From Amorphophallus konjac (Eukaryota; Streptophyta; Magnoliopsida; Alismatales; Araceae): a stretch of 64,000 nucleotides of DNA. The notes beneath the pieces were generated by a model, which searched no databases, had not been told where the DNA came from, and saw only the letters and a list, made by a program, of their open reading frames with translations. The stretch is taken from contig CM040121.1 of the NCBI GenBank assembly GCA_022559845.1, forward strand, positions 347,546,243 through 347,610,242, given 5' to 3'. Numbering within the stretch: position 1 is the stretch's first letter; each line of letters opens with the position of its first letter. Shown piece by piece: positions 31,459 to 43,991 of the stretch. A program made the position numbers and the translations under genes.

Positions 31459-31644
31459 GGGTCGACCCCTGGACAACCAGAGGACGGGCAGAAGTAAAAT
31501 AACGACCCAGAACCCAGGGGTCGACCCATGGGGTCGACCCATGTAGTGTGGGTCGACCCCATGGGTCGACCCCTGCACACTGGGTCACAAACATGAGTTC
31601 TGTCCAGACAGAAACTCTAAGGGTCGACCCCATGGGTCGACCCC
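31459..31644. repeat. Seven GGGTCGACCC palindromes in U3 (TR-GAG2, 3' LTR)
   Basis: Copies start at about 31459, 31528, 31541, 31559, 31573, 31620 and 31634. Pairs are joined as GGGTCGACCCCATGGGTCGA. They lie about 150-340 bp upstream of the TATA box. Confidence 0.9.
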
Positions 31645-32420
31645 TACAGAGAGGGTTTACAAAACACTAGTTTTAGCGAAGTTTAAGCATCAAAAACACA
31701 TCCAAAAATCATGATATAATTATCATGCATTTAACAAAGTATTTGGACCATTCAAACCAAATTTCAACACGTTTCATGAGAATCACATAAGCACATTTGA
31801 AAACTCAAATATCTCATCTTAGAGATGCAAGAAACTCATTCAAGACAATAACATCTCATGAAGATGTTCTTGAAACAACCCACACATAAAGCCATGTGAA
31901 GACAAGTTAAAACTAAAACTTCTCAAAACTCCCATTCAAATCAAGCATAAGAAATGGTTAGATATTACCATCGTTCACTTGACATGAGAGGGTTTAGAAA
32001 CCATCCTTGAACCTGTAAAAACACAAACATCAAGTTAGTTTATGTATCAAAAATTGAGTTCTCCTTAACTTGATTCTTCCACATAAAACTCCATATCTAT
32101 ACACATTCAAATGCACATTGCAACAAGTAAATGGAATTGTAAAACATGAACCACCATCTTTGGTATTTGATAGACTTTAAATCTCTTAAGCATTCGAGTA
32201 TAAAACCATGGAAGCTCATTTGAATTTAACACTCACACAATTAATTAAGCATCATTCCATCACAAGAACATCAAAAGACATTTCAAAACACATGCTCTTC
32301 CAAACACATAAAGTTTTGAAATCATTTAACCACATGATAAATATTTGCTCCACAAACACACAATATTTTGTTATCATCAAAACCAAGGTCAAAAATAATG
32401 TGGGAATGCAATACCCAACA

Positions 32421-34130
32421 ATCTCCCCCTTTTTGATGATGACAAAATATTATGGAAATCTAAACATTTTCTCCCCCTTTGGTATAATCAAAAATGGGGA
32501 ATACAAAAGCTAGAGCAAAAAGTATGAAAATCAACCATGTCAAAGAAACATGATATATGCACAAAAACTTATGAACTTCCAAACAGATATGAACATTATG
32601 TGCACCTTTACTCCCCCTTTGTCTTCAACAAAAATAGATTGACAAAAGGGTTATTTAAGCTGATATGAACATGTATGATCTAATGATGCATCTATGGGAG
32701 CTAAAGTATGACATGACTTATGCAGGCAAGCAGACAAGCAAGCAAGCATTAGAGTCAAGCAAACAAATATTTATATTACTCCCCCTCAGTGGGGTAAGAG
32801 GATAACGACTGAACAGTTCATTCTAAACCGAAATGTGAGACATGAAGCATAATCAAAAAAGATAGTGCATGTATATGCTCGAGGTACTACATAGACCATG
32901 ATAATAACAAATTCAAGATATACAATTATCATAATAATACCCAAAATTAAAATTTGTGTAAATGAGCAATGAACTTTAAAATTATATGGATATGAACAGA
33001 ATTTCTAGAAAACACTAGAGGGTTATTTCCTTCCTACACTTCCATTTCGATCCTCGACTTTTGGTAACTTCACACAAACCCTTTTTGTATGCTTTTCTTT
33101 TATTGGAATTCACCGTTCGACGCGAGTCACCTCATGTGTCTCAATGGGGTTTCCCGGCTACTAGGATTCATCATGCAATGTGAATTTTTGTTTCACCTTT
33201 CGACGCGAGTTTCCTCATTTATTTCAGTGGGAATTCCCGACTACTTGGTTAGACAATCCACTAATTGAAGCTTGCGGGGTAGGTAGCTTTTTCCTCACGA
33301 TTCTCTTAATTTTCATGTAGAAATTTTTTTCCCTTGTAGTGTTAAAAGGAATTTCTGAAATCCTTATTAATCAAAGTCATATGCATCATTTTTGAACAAA
33401 GTATGTGAGTAATTGTTTTGAATGTAGAAAGTGAATTTGCCTAGACATAGTTATGACTCCCCCTAAATGTATGCACAGTTAGAAATAAGTCATCCTCATT
33501 TGTATATGCCATGGTTCACAAAAGATCAAGAACACTGTAATTTATTTATCAAGGAGGTGAGGTCTTAGAAGATTTTCAAGAAAATGGTTATCTAGAGATA
33601 TATACATGCAAGCAAGCAAGGATTTTAGAAATTAATTCAAGTAATATGATTTTCGGTACGGAGTAGAGTACATAGGTCCGAAGACCACCTCATGCATAGT
33701 AAAAGCTTCCGGATGGATGTAATCCACCCTTCCACATCTCACCATTTGAGATACCGAACAATCATTGCATTCAAGCATAGAAGTGTATGCAAAATTCTCA
33801 TATAAGTGCAAACTCATGTGTGCAACTTTATAAAGTAAAGGCAAATGTATGCAAGGATTGAATTGTTATTTACAAAAGGAAGTAAAAGTGTGTATCAAAG
33901 ACTCTATGAACAAGACACTTATCTAAACCGTAAATTCTTCTATATCACAACCAAAATCAACAAAAGGTAGTTGCATGATCAAGGTGGATCGAATGACGAG
34001 ATCTAACCAAGTTTATACCTGAATTTTTCAACACAAGATTTCAGAACTTGAGCTCTCTTACCTTTGCCTTGAGAAGCCATTATTTACCAACATCTTCTTG
34101 GTCTCAAGGCACCCCTACAAAGTAGAATTT
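32421..34130 (-). other. TR-GAG2 3' non-coding region
   Basis: Polypurine tracts (complements CTCCCCCTTT) lie at about 32423, 32471, 32611, 32780 and 33461. Two copies of a ~53 bp block (GACGCGAGTYNCCTCA...TTCCCGRCTACT) lie at 33115-33167 and 33196-33248. The GGTCCGAAGACCACC segment near 33675 matches 13540. No ORF is supported. Confidence 0.6.
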
Positions 34131-35911
34131 TTATTTCAAAGTTTTGGGTACCCAAGCCATCTTGGGTCCCGAGGGGTTAGTTCTAGCATGACCAAAATAC
34201 TTCTTTTTATTTTTCCTAGCAAACCATTCATCATCAAATACCCTAGTAGAACAGTCATCCATAGAATGACCATTCTCTCCACAATAAAAATAGTAAGAAG
34301 ATTTCCTCTTCAAAAATCCATTTTCATCATTTTTCATTACAGAACAATCACTCATTACATGTCCAAAATTTCCACAGTAATGACATGAAAAATTCTCTTT
34401 AACAAACCATTCATCATCATTTTTCTTTGTGAAGCAATGTTCAAAGACATGACCATGTAATCCACAGTAGTAGCAATGAGAGTTGAATATTTTCCTAGTG
34501 ATTTTCACATGATCTTTAGACTCATTAACAATTTTCATTTGTGACTGCAATGCTTGTTCATCATCAGATTTCATTAGAAGACAGTCATACATGTCATGAC
34601 CATATTGTCCATAATAGTAACATGAAACATTTCTTCTTTTCTTTGATGCATGATCATATTTGACAGTTTGAAGTCTTTCATGCACACAAGAGTGATGATC
34701 AATATTTTTCTGATTTTGATTTCCTTTATCATGCACGGACAATGATTCATTCAAAATTTTGATTTCATTTTGCAAGGACATAATATGCATTTCAAGATCA
34801 TCAATCTCTTTTTCACAGGAAGTGACTTTTTCATTCAACAAGAGATTTACACTTTTGTGACTTTCAATTTCCTGTTCAAGGATATGCAGTTTGTCACAAT
34901 CATCATCAATCACACATTTTCCTTTTCAAATTTTTAAAGACTTTTCAATTCTCCTTCAAGCAATGAAATTTGAATTAACAAGGCAGTGTTTTCATTTTGG
35001 AGTTTGTCAAATGATTTTTTGCTCATGGAAGTGTGTTAAGGTTCTTTCATTTGAAAACTCACATTATCATTAACCATTTTACCCATGACTTCATTGGATT
35101 CAAATTTATCATTCAAATTTCTAAGGCTTTCTATTTCCTCTCTAAGTTCCTTCAGTTTATCCGACTTGTCAACAGACATGCATTTTTCTTTTTCAAGGAC
35201 AAACAGTTTTTCAGACATAGCACCATTCAATTCTTTTAGATTTTCATTATCTTTTTCCATATGTTGAAGTTCTGAAATTTTATTTAACAAAGATTTATTT
35301 TCAGATCTAAGATTTTCAATCATTTCTTTGAGTTCTTCTTCAACAAGCATGTGAGATTCAATCGATTTTTAATGCTCAATGCATTTTCATATGCATAATT
35401 ATCAACACACGAGTTTTCAATTTTCTTTTTGAGTTTTCGATTTTTAGATTTTTTTTATTTTATATCTTTCAAGCAACTCATCATAGGCATCCATTAATTC
35501 TTCAAAACTTAATTCATCATCAGAATTTGAGTCAGAAGATACCTCCTTGGATTCTAGGCCTGAATGATCATCCTTGCTATTAGCCATCATGCAAGCATCC
35601 TCTTGCCCTCCTTCATGAAACTTGATCAGTTGATCCATGATTTCCTTGGTTGAGCTGCAATCAGAAACAAACAGAAATTTGTTAGAGTCAACTGCAGCTT
35701 TCAATAAGTTCAGGATGACAAAATTATCATAACTTTTGGTCCTATGTTTAGTAGACCATTTGGACTTGTCCAATGGCAATTCATACGGACCATGAGATAT
35801 GAGATTCCACAACTTGGGATCATATGAGTTAACGAATATACATATTCTTCCCAGCCAGAGACTAAAATCTGAACCATCAAAAATAGGAACTGAATCCATA
35901 TTATCCATCAT
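34131..35911 (-). pseudogene. TR-GAG2 gag (in three broken pieces)
   Basis: The start piece (35911-35444) begins MMDNMDSVPIFDGSDFSLWL and has GPYELP, KFLFV and TKEIMDQL, like TR-GAG1 gag. The middle piece (35350-35036) is coiled coil. The last piece (34913-34131) has knuckle-type motifs CYYYGQYGHDMYDC, CYYCGLHGHVFEHC, CHYCGNFGHVMSDC and FYCGENGHSMDDC, and ends SGPKMAWVPKTLK. Cys-to-Tyr changes have ruined at least one knuckle, and stops lie between the pieces. The domain order is the same as in TR-GAG1, but the coiled coil is shorter. Confidence 0.85.
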
Positions 35912-36189
35912 GAAATGATCTTTACTCCTAGACCGTGAGGCCTGATAAAATAATCAGAGACCGGGTTCTTATACCAATTGTTGGCCCAGATAACAATGTA
36001 CGCGGACAAGAAGGGGGGGGGTTGAATTATCCCCCACACGAAATTACAGATTTTAAACAATATGCGAGATTAATGAGATTGATGAAAAACAAGTTGAACA
36101 GAAATAAATCTAGTTCACTCAATCTCTCCGAGCACACTCGAATGTGTTGGAATAAGAAAAGTACAAGCAAGCAACCACAGGACACGGGG

Positions 36190-36255
36190 ATTTTAAGGTG
36201 GTTCGGGACCACGATGGGCTCCCTACGTCCGCCCCTCACCGAACCGGTGAGGCTT
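36190..36255 (-). ncRNA. R/U5 hairpin and conserved block (TR-GAG2, 5' LTR)
   Basis: Same as 30721-30788, with CCGAACCACC intact on the minus strand. Confidence 0.6.
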
Positions 36256-36926
36256 CACTTGCTTCACAACGAAGCACACGGAGAATATACTCCAACACAC
36301 ATGGAGACTTCATCTCCACAATGATCCAACAGCGGGATCAATCCACACACAAACACCGCAACACTCGCGGCAAGATATGATCACAACCGTACGCAGACGG
36401 TTCACCACACACAGAGTTAAAGTTCAGAAATAAATGATATGTTCAATACATGCTCATAAACGAAGAGTAAATTATTGGAATAGATGGGAAAAGAGTGAAG
36501 AAATGAATCCCCATATGTAGAAAGGGCTGAAAATGATCTTCTTCGATTCCCTGTTCGGAGGGAGGTCGGATGACGGTAATTCAAGCTTCCTCTTGATCCT
36601 CTCATCGATCCGCTCTTCTTTCTCTTCTTCCACAATCTCCAGAAATGCTTTGTTGGAGATGAAATCCACCTTGCAATAGCCCCTCCTTCCTTTTCCCCCT
36701 TTCTTCATCTACAAGATAAGAGAAAGATAGCACATTAGGGTTCTCTCTTGTCAAATTTGGAGTTCACAATGATATATATAGAGGGGTGGGAAAAAGACAC
36801 ATAAAACTCTCCCAAAGTGTGTTAGAAACACCTAAACATGATTAGTAACTAATGGGGGGTGTTTTGGAAATGTTTAGAAAGGTTTTCAATGGGTTTTAAT
36901 CGGGTTCGCAAATCCCATGTCGGAAT

Positions 36927-37099
36927 GGGTTGACCCTATGGGTCGACCCCTGGACAACCAGAGGACGGGCAGAAGTAAAATAACGACCCAGAACCCAGGG
37001 GTCGACCCATGAGGTCGACCCATGCAGTGTGAGTCGACCCCTGCACACTGGGTCACAAACATGAGTTCTGTCCAGATAGAAACTCTAAGGGTCGACCCC
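36927..37099. repeat. Six GGGTCGACCC-type palindromes in U3 (TR-GAG2, 5' LTR)
   Basis: Copies include one decayed GGGTTGACCC and one GAGTCGACCCC. Compared with the other LTR one unit is present near 36927 that is absent there, and two units are missing farther on. Confidence 0.85.
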
Positions 37100-37882
37100 T
37101 GCAGAGAGGGTTTACAAAACACCAGTTTTAGCGAAGTTTATGCATCAAAAACACATCCAAAAATCATGATATAATTATCATGCATTTAACAAAGTATTTG
37201 GACCATTCAAACCAAATTTCAACACGTTTCATGAGAATCACATAAGCACATTTGCAAACTCAAATATCTCATCTTAGAGATGCAAGAAACTCATTCAAGG
37301 CAATAACATCTCATGGAAGATGTTATTGAAAACAACCCACACATAAAGTCATGTGAAGACAAGTTAAAACTAAATCTTCTCAAAACTCCCATTCAAATCA
37401 AGCATAAGAAATGGTTAGATATTACAATCGTTCACTTGACATGAGAGAGTTTAAGAACCATCCTTGAACCTATAAAAACACAAACATCAAGTTAGTTTAT
37501 GTATCAAAAATTGAGTTCTCCTTAACTTGATTCTTCCACATAAAACTCCATATCTATACACATTCAAATGCACATTGTAACAAGTAAATGGAATTGTAAA
37601 ACATGAACCACCATCTTTGGCATTTGATAGACTTTAAATCTCTTAAGCATTCGAGTATAAAACCATGGAAGCTCATTTGAATTTAACACTCACACAATTA
37701 ATTAAGCATCATTCCATCACAAGAACATCAAAAGACATTTCAAAACACATGCTCTTCCAAACACATAAAGTTTTGAAATCATTTAACCACATGATAAATA
37801 TTTGCTCCACAAACACACAATATTTTGTTATCATCAAAACCAAGGTCAAAAATAATGTGGGAATGCAATACCCAACAATTCC

Positions 37883-38485
37883 TCTGGTAGCTTAAGCTGT
37901 AAGACTCAGCGTGTGTTGGGAAGTTATTCTCGAAGCTGTGGATCAGTAGATTGGAAGCTGTGAATCATCAGTGATGCTACACTTGGATTAAGTGTGGGGT
38001 GGACATAGATCTATGCAGGAGATCGAACCACCTAAAATTCGTGTGTCCATGCTTGATGGTTTGTGATTGTTGAATTTACATATCTGGCTGCTATCCTATT
38101 TCGTTTGAGTGATATATTGGGTACTCTAAAGAGTGGAGAAGGTATATCAAAAGGTACAACTCGAAGGATAAGTTAGGCTTATCTGAAAAGTGGTTTATCT
38201 TGCGTGAGGACACTCGTTGTGTTCAACCTCCGCCAAGTACCTCTTCACACTCCATATCTTTGGAATTTAGTTCTGCTGCTCCTGTGTTTGATCTGTCGAT
38301 TTTAACTTACTCATTCTCTTTGTTAATATCACTTGACTAAGTCTTTTGTCAATTCAGTGGCTCTAGTGACTCTGTGTCTAAACTTGTGGTCCTGATTAAG
38401 CAACTTTTAATTTCACATTTTATCTACTTAATCTTCGTTTAAAATTTAGGATAGATCTATTCACCCCCCTCTAGATCCATATCAC
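37883..38485 (+). repeat. Copia 5' LTR, second part (R/U5)
   Basis: It continues the LTR interrupted at 30507 and ends CACCCCCCTCTAGATCCATATCA. It contains the R/U5 hairpin CTACACTTGGATTAAGTGTGG (about 37977-37997), then GGGTGGACATAG and GAACCACCTAAAATTC up to 38041. Confidence 0.85.
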
Positions 38486-38487
38486 GT

Positions 38488-38499
38488 GGTATCAGAGCA
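38488..38499 (+). other. Copia primer-binding site
   Basis: TGGTATCAGAGC, two bases after the LTR end; an exact initiator tRNA-Met complement. Confidence 0.9.
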
Positions 38500-38541
38500 T
38501 AACTCTTCTACAGCGACTAACATCCTGAAGAGATAGACATC

Positions 38542-40890
38542 ATGGATGCTAAAGGAATGACAGCTGGAGGACAATCTACGACCAAGCCTCCATACTTTGA
38601 TGGTTCAAACTATGCATACTGGAAGAACCGTATGCAAGTCTTCCTGAGGGCAAAAGATTTTAAAATTTGGAAAATTGTTAGCGAAGGCCCCTTCGAGCTA
38701 TCTGAGGATGAGGATTTATGGACACGAGAGCAGATCTGAAGATCAACACTCAACTAGAGCGCTATCAACGCCATTCAGTGTGCCCTTCATCCCACGGAGT
38801 TCTCCAGAATTTCATCATGTTCAACAGCTAAGGAGATGTGGGATAAATTGGAGGTTATATACGAAGGCACATCCCAAGTGAGAGAGACTAAAGCAAACAT
38901 GCTAGTCTCTGAATATGAGGCGTTTAGGATGAGGCTGAATTAGACTATCACAGAGATGTATGCTTGCCTCATGATTATCACCAATGGACTCAGGAGTCTT
39001 GGGAAAGTGTACTCCGAATATGAACTGGTGAGAAAGATTATGCGTTCCCTAACTCCGATCTATCACACAAAGGCAACCGTTATTGAGGAGTCCAGGGATT
39101 TAAAGACCACCAAGGTTGATGAGTTAATCAGTTCACTCATGACTTATGAGATGAACTTGTCAAAGGTAGATGAGCTGGGGAAGAAGAAGAGACCCATTGC
39201 ATTGAAGTCCAACTCCTGTAAAAGTGGGTCATCCAGCGACAACAGCTCCTCAGGGTCAGAGATTGAAGGTGATCAGCTCGCTATGCTGGCTCGTCAGTTC
39301 AAGAGGTTTCTCAGAAAAGAGGGAAGATACCTTGGAAGAAGACAACACAATGACAGAAGATAGACAAGGTATAAAACTAATCCTGCCAAGAGGACTGGCA
39401 CAACTGTTTGCTATCATTGCAGGAAGGCAGACCATATGAAGGTAGAATGCCCGGAGCTCCAAAAACTGAAAGAAAAGGCAAAGAAGAAAAACACAAGAGG
39501 CAAAGCTATGATAAGTACTTGTAGCGATGAGGATGAGGGAAATCTCAGCTGCACCTCAGAGAGTGAAGGAGAAGGAAGTCAAGTATGCCTGATGACCAGG
39601 GACTGCGATAGAGAAGAAGAAAATGATGAGGCAACATCTCCCTTCCAAAATTACACTCTTACTGATTGGGAAGATGCTTATGGTGAATTGTTGGATAAAG
39701 TTGATGAAATTAGAAGAGAAATTATATAGTTAAAAAGAAAAGTCAATTCTCTTGTTAATGATACTATCATGTCTGACAGAATTGCATATCTTGAAATAGA
39801 AAATAACTGTCTAAAACAATCTACTGCTGAATCTGATGAGATAAAATCTGTTTTAATTGATGCTAAAAAAGAGAATGATATGCTGAACAATGTGATTGAT
39901 GATTTAAAGCTGCAATTTCAAAATTGTGAAAATGAAATAGAAATTGTCAATGAAAAGTATGAAGCTGTTTTGAATGTTAATGTTGAATTAAAGAAATCAA
40001 TTGAAAGCCTTGAGAAAGAAAATGATGATAAAGAGAAAACCATTGAGAGCATGATCCAAGGCATAGAAAACCTGAATGCTCTTTTGGGAACAAGAGTGAA
40101 TTTCAGAAAAGAGGGTATTGGTTTTAATTTTACTTTTAAAAGAAGCTTTGAATTCAAAACTGGTTCATTTGTAGCAGAAAAGGGAAAGAACACCCCTCTT
40201 ATTAAAATGTACAGTGGAAACAATGCTGAAATACTTTTTGTAAAAATTGCTAATCAGAAAAAGCCCAATGCTCAGGACAAGGGCAAACAAAAAGTGGAGG
40301 TGTCGAGCAATTCACACTCACACAAGTCTACACCTCAGGGTAGACACTAGTATAGGGGTAAACCTTCTGCAATATCAAAACCCCAGAATAACTCTAGTAG
40401 GTCACCATAGAAAGGTAACTGGAATACACAAACCACTCCCATGCATATTCCAGGTGGACCTACTACTGTCAGGAGATCAGAGAGTAACAGAAACCATCCC
40501 AGAGCTCAGACCTACCATGCATACCATTATGCACAGTCATATCAGTTCAGTAGGTCGGGAAAGGATAGATCATGTAGAAGGTCTACATACCACTCAAATC
40601 CCACTCAGAAGTATAGACCTCATGTTAGAAATTGGTTGAGGCAATCCAGGACATGGAATCCAGTGAAACACACTACTTATGGTCAGTCTAGGACCAACTA
40701 AGTGTACACCTCACCAAATGTTTCCCACACTATGAATGACAACAAAAATAGGAACAACAATAAGAAAACAAACAAATCCACAAAGCAACCTGTTCCAAAA
40801 CAAATGTGGATACCTAAATGTTTGCTATCCTATTTTGATGATTCATATGTTGTTTTTGGGCCCAAACATTTTCGCGTTCCAAACTTTTCT
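38542..40890 (+). pseudogene. Copia gag (SIRE-like, frameshifted)
   Basis: It starts MDAKGMTAGGQSTTKPPYFD with the copia gag signature FDGSNYAYWKNRM. A stop and frameshift occur near 38737. The 38956-39363 piece carries the gag helical region (LMIITNGLRSLGKV, SLMTYEMNL). A zinc knuckle CYHCRKADHMKVEC lies at about 39408-39450. Then come an acidic region, TAG at 39727-39729, a coiled coil (about 39770-40060), basic linker sequence and the boundary motif PVPKQMWIPK near 40790. Long gag with coiled coil is typical of SIRE/Maximus. It is not functional. Confidence 0.85.
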
Positions 40891-40899
40891 TCTTGATCC

Positions 40900-42366
40900 T
40901 TGATGCAGGTATGCCTGGCAGCCAAGCAAAATCAGTGGTACTTGGACAGTGGCTGCTCCAGGCATATGACGGGGGACAGGGCCAAATTTTGTATATTGGT
41001 TGAAAAAAATGGAGGCCATGTCACTTTTGGAGGCAACACCAAGGGTAAGATTGTCGGATCAGGAAAGGTAGGTAAGTGCTCTACCTATTGTATTGATGAA
41101 GTCATGCTGGTAGAAGGTCTTGCATATAACTTGTTAAGTATTAGCCAGCTTTGTGATAAAGGTCATAGGGTAGTTTTTGACTCTACTGGTTGCAACATTT
41201 ATGAGCCTAATTCTGATAATGTTAAATTTTCTGGTAAAAGAGTCAATAACATTTACCTAGTTGACCTAGATGATATAGCACATTCAAACCTCTGCCTTAC
41301 TACTAACAAGGATGACCTAGCCTATCTTTGGCATCGTAGACTAGGTCATGCTAGTTATACAGTGCTACACAAACTTAATAAACATTCCATGGTCAGAGGA
41401 CTTCCTGAAATTTCATTTAAAATTGATAATGTTATATGTGAGGCATGCACTCAATCCAAACAAACTAGGAAATCATTCAAGTCTCGAATAGAAAACCTAT
41501 CTTCTAAACCATATGAGCTGATTCACATGGATCTCTTTGGACCCACTAGATCAACTAGTTTATCTAATAGAAGTATGGTTTTGTATTAGTTGATGATTTC
41601 TCTAGGTTTACTTGGGTATTTTTCCTCACACACAAAAATGAAGCATTTAATGAATTTCAGGAGTTCTATTTAAAAATAAAATAGAATAATGACAACTCTA
41701 TTCAGAATATCTCGTCTGATCATGGTGGTGAGTTTGATAACTCGCAGTTTGATGACTTCTGCAGGGACAATGGCATAACTCATAGGTTCTCCTCTCCAAG
41801 GACTCGAGCAAAATGGCGTAGTAGAGAGGAGGAACCGGACCCTTGTGGAAATGGCTCGAACATTACTGGTGGAAGGTAACCTACCAAGGAAATTTTGGGC
41901 TGAGGCAGTCAACACTGCATGTCATGTAGTCAACAGAGCCATGGTAAGGTCATTTACCTAGAAAACTCCTTATGAAATTCTCAAGGGTAAGAAACCTTCA
42001 TTAGCTTATTTCAAGATCTTCGTTTGTAAGTGTTTTGTGCATGTCAATGCTAAAAGAGATCTTGATAAATTTGAACCTAAAAATGATCCCAGAATTTTTC
42101 TAGGATATTCAGAAACATCTAAAACCTATAGGGTATACAATTTAAATTCTAAGATAGTAGAAGAATCTCCACATGTGGTCTTTGATGAAACAAGGACTAA
42201 GCTTGAAAATGGCTTGTGCAGGGAACAAGATAATGGAGAAATTCTGAAAGAGGAAAATCCTGCAGATGAATCTGAAGATAATGATGCAGAGGAGCCTGGT
42301 TCTCAGGGAGAGGTAAATGAGGTTCAAGGTAATCCAGTTATCAATGTCAGACTTCTTAGAGATCAT
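40900..42366 (+). pseudogene. Copia protease and integrase (broken)
   Basis: WYLDSGCSRHMTGD near 40939 is the protease active-site region. Integrase begins with the HHCC zinc domain (LWHRRLGHAS ... ICEACTQSKQTRKSF, about 41327-41475) and HMDLFGP (first Asp, about 41526). Stops follow 41589, and the core is frameshifted around the second Asp. It resumes with LEQNGVVERRNRTL (Glu) near 41800, then KFWAEAVNTACHVVNRA, and TPYEILKGKKP, LGYSETSKTYRVYN near 42100. It would cut and join DNA at integration. Confidence 0.85.
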
Positions 42367-43991
42367 CCTATAGATAATATAATTGGTAATTTCTATGAAC
42401 CCCCTAAGACCAGATCTTATCTTAGAGCTCAGAATGAGTTAAACTCTTTTGCATTAATATCACAGATAGAACCCAAAAACACAGACAGTGCCCTTAGTGA
42501 CGTGCATTGGATCAATGCCATGCATGAGGAATTAAATCAATTTGATAGGAACAAGGTATGGCACCTAGTTCCATCTCCTGATCATGGGGCTGTCATTGGG
42601 ACTAAATGGGTTTTCAGGAATAAAACCGATGAGTAGGGCAATGTTGTTAAGAATAAGGCCAGATTGGTAGCTCATGGGTACAATCAAGAGTATGGTATTG
42701 AATTTGAAGAGTCATTTGCCCTTGTGGCTAGGTTAGAGGCTATTAGAATTCTGTTATGCTCATTAGGAATCACCCTTCAGCAGATGGATGTGAAATCTGC
42801 ATTTCTAAATGGAGAAATAAAAGAGGATGTCTTTGTAAGACAACCTCCTGGTTTTGAATGCATAGATTTTCCTAATCATGTAGATAAGTTGAATAAAGCT
42901 CTATATGGACTGAAATAAGCTCCTAGAGCTTAGGATGACAGGCTCAGTAAGCTCCTCTTAGACAAGAAGTTCACAAGAGGTGAAATTGACCAAACCTTGT
43001 TCACAAAGGTATGTCATCCAGACATTCTCATTGTTCAAATATATGTGGATGATATAGTTTTTGGTTCAACTAACCTGAAAATGTGTAAAGAATTTTCTGA
43101 TTTAATGACACATGAGTTTGAGATGAGCTCTATAGGTGAGCAAAAATTGTTTCTTGGACTGCAGGTGACACAGACCAAAGAGAGAACTTTCATCACTCCG
43201 TCTAAGTATATAAGAGATCTACTGAAGAAGTTCAAATTAGAAAACCTCAAGGAGATAACATCACAAATGGGTACATCAACTAGCCTTGATGATGACCCAA
43301 AAGGTAAATTGGTTGACACCAAGATGTACAGAGGTATGATCGGATCCCTTCTTTACCTTACTACATCTAGGCCCGATATACAATTTGTTGTGTGTTTATG
43401 TTCTAGATTTCAGTCTAGTCCTAAAGAGTCACATCTTAGTGCTGTTAAGATGATTTTTAGAAATCTGTCAGGCACACAAGAACTAGGCCTTTGGTATCCT
43501 GCTAGTGTGAGCTAGACCTACTGGCCTACAATGATGCAGATTATGCTGGGTGTCGGATTGATAGGAAAAGCACTAGTGGGTATTGCCAGTTCTTAGGTGG
43601 TTGTCTACTGTCTTGGGCATCCAATAAGTAACACACTGTTGCTCTATCCACTACTAAGGCAGAATATGTCGCAGCAGGGAATTGTGCAGCCTAGGTACTC
43701 TAGATCAAGCACTAACTAACTTATTATCAGATAAACTTGGGATGCATGCCAATTTTATGTGATAATACGAGTGCTATATGTTTGACTAAAAATCATGTTC
43801 ATCACTCTAGGACTAAGCACATAGAAATTAAACACCATTTTCTTAGAGATGAAGTAAGCAAGAATGAAATTGAACTGAATTTCATTGAAACTGAAAAATA
43901 GATTGCTGACATATTTACTAAACCTTTGGGAAATGAAAGATTTAAAATTTTAAGAAGAGAATTAGGTTTATGTAAATTTCAGCATGATGAT
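42367..43991 (+). pseudogene. Copia reverse transcriptase and RNase H (broken)
   Basis: RT starts around HWINAMHEELNQFDRNKVWH near 42507, with GTKWVFRNK, a TAG at 42634-42636, [28 protein letters not shown] then TAA and TAG where the family has Gln and Trp (42916-42933), and the catalytic YVDDIVFGS at about 43039. MIGSLLYLTTSRPDI marks its end. After TAG at 43513-43515, RNase H has DADYAGCRIDRKSTSGYC, LSTTKAEYVAA and ADIFTKPLGNERF, ending LRRELGLCKFQHDD just before the Tat LTR. At least six stops replace Gln or Trp codons. Confidence 0.88.

Larger units (their letters stand above)
30508..32420 (-). repeat. TR-GAG2 3' LTR
   Basis: Plus-strand text TGTTGGCCC...ATACCCAACA, 1913 bp. It is nearly identical to the other LTR apart from a few substitutions and differences in the number of GGGTCGACCC units. 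Confidence 0.92.
30508..37877 (-). mobile_element. TR-GAG2: complete gag-only LTR element nested in the copia LTR
   Basis: Perfect 5 bp target duplications ATTCC lie at 30503-30507 and 37878-37882. Minus-strand order: 5' LTR (35979-37877), degenerate primer site, gag remnants (35911-34131), a long non-coding region, a polypurine tract (complement at 32421-32436) and 3' LTR (30508-32420). No pol is present. The insertion splits the copia LTR, so TR-GAG2 is younger than the copia element. Confidence 0.9.
35979..37877 (-). repeat. TR-GAG2 5' LTR
   Basis: 1899 bp, TGTTGGCCC...ACCCAACA in plus-strand text. The adjoining primer site on the minus strand reads TGGTATAAGAAC, two changes from TGGTATCAGAGC. 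Confidence 0.92.
28859..43991 (+). mobile_element. SIRE/Maximus-like Ty1/copia element with TR-GAG2 nested in its 5' LTR; 3' LTR missing
   Basis: The 5' LTR is 28859-30507 plus 37883-38485 (about 2.25 kb without the insert). The primer site is at 38488. Gag with a long coiled coil, protease, integrase, RT and RNase H follow in copia order up to 43991, where a Tat-like LTR begins. No 3' LTR is seen before that point. CAACG (28854-28858) would be the upstream target duplication. Every domain carries stops or frameshifts. Confidence 0.88.

Noticed and set aside
38487..38500. TGGTATCAGAGC sequences as possible tRNA genes
   Set aside because: They are primer-binding sites complementary to the tRNA 3' end and sit next to LTR ends; no cloverleaf surrounds them.
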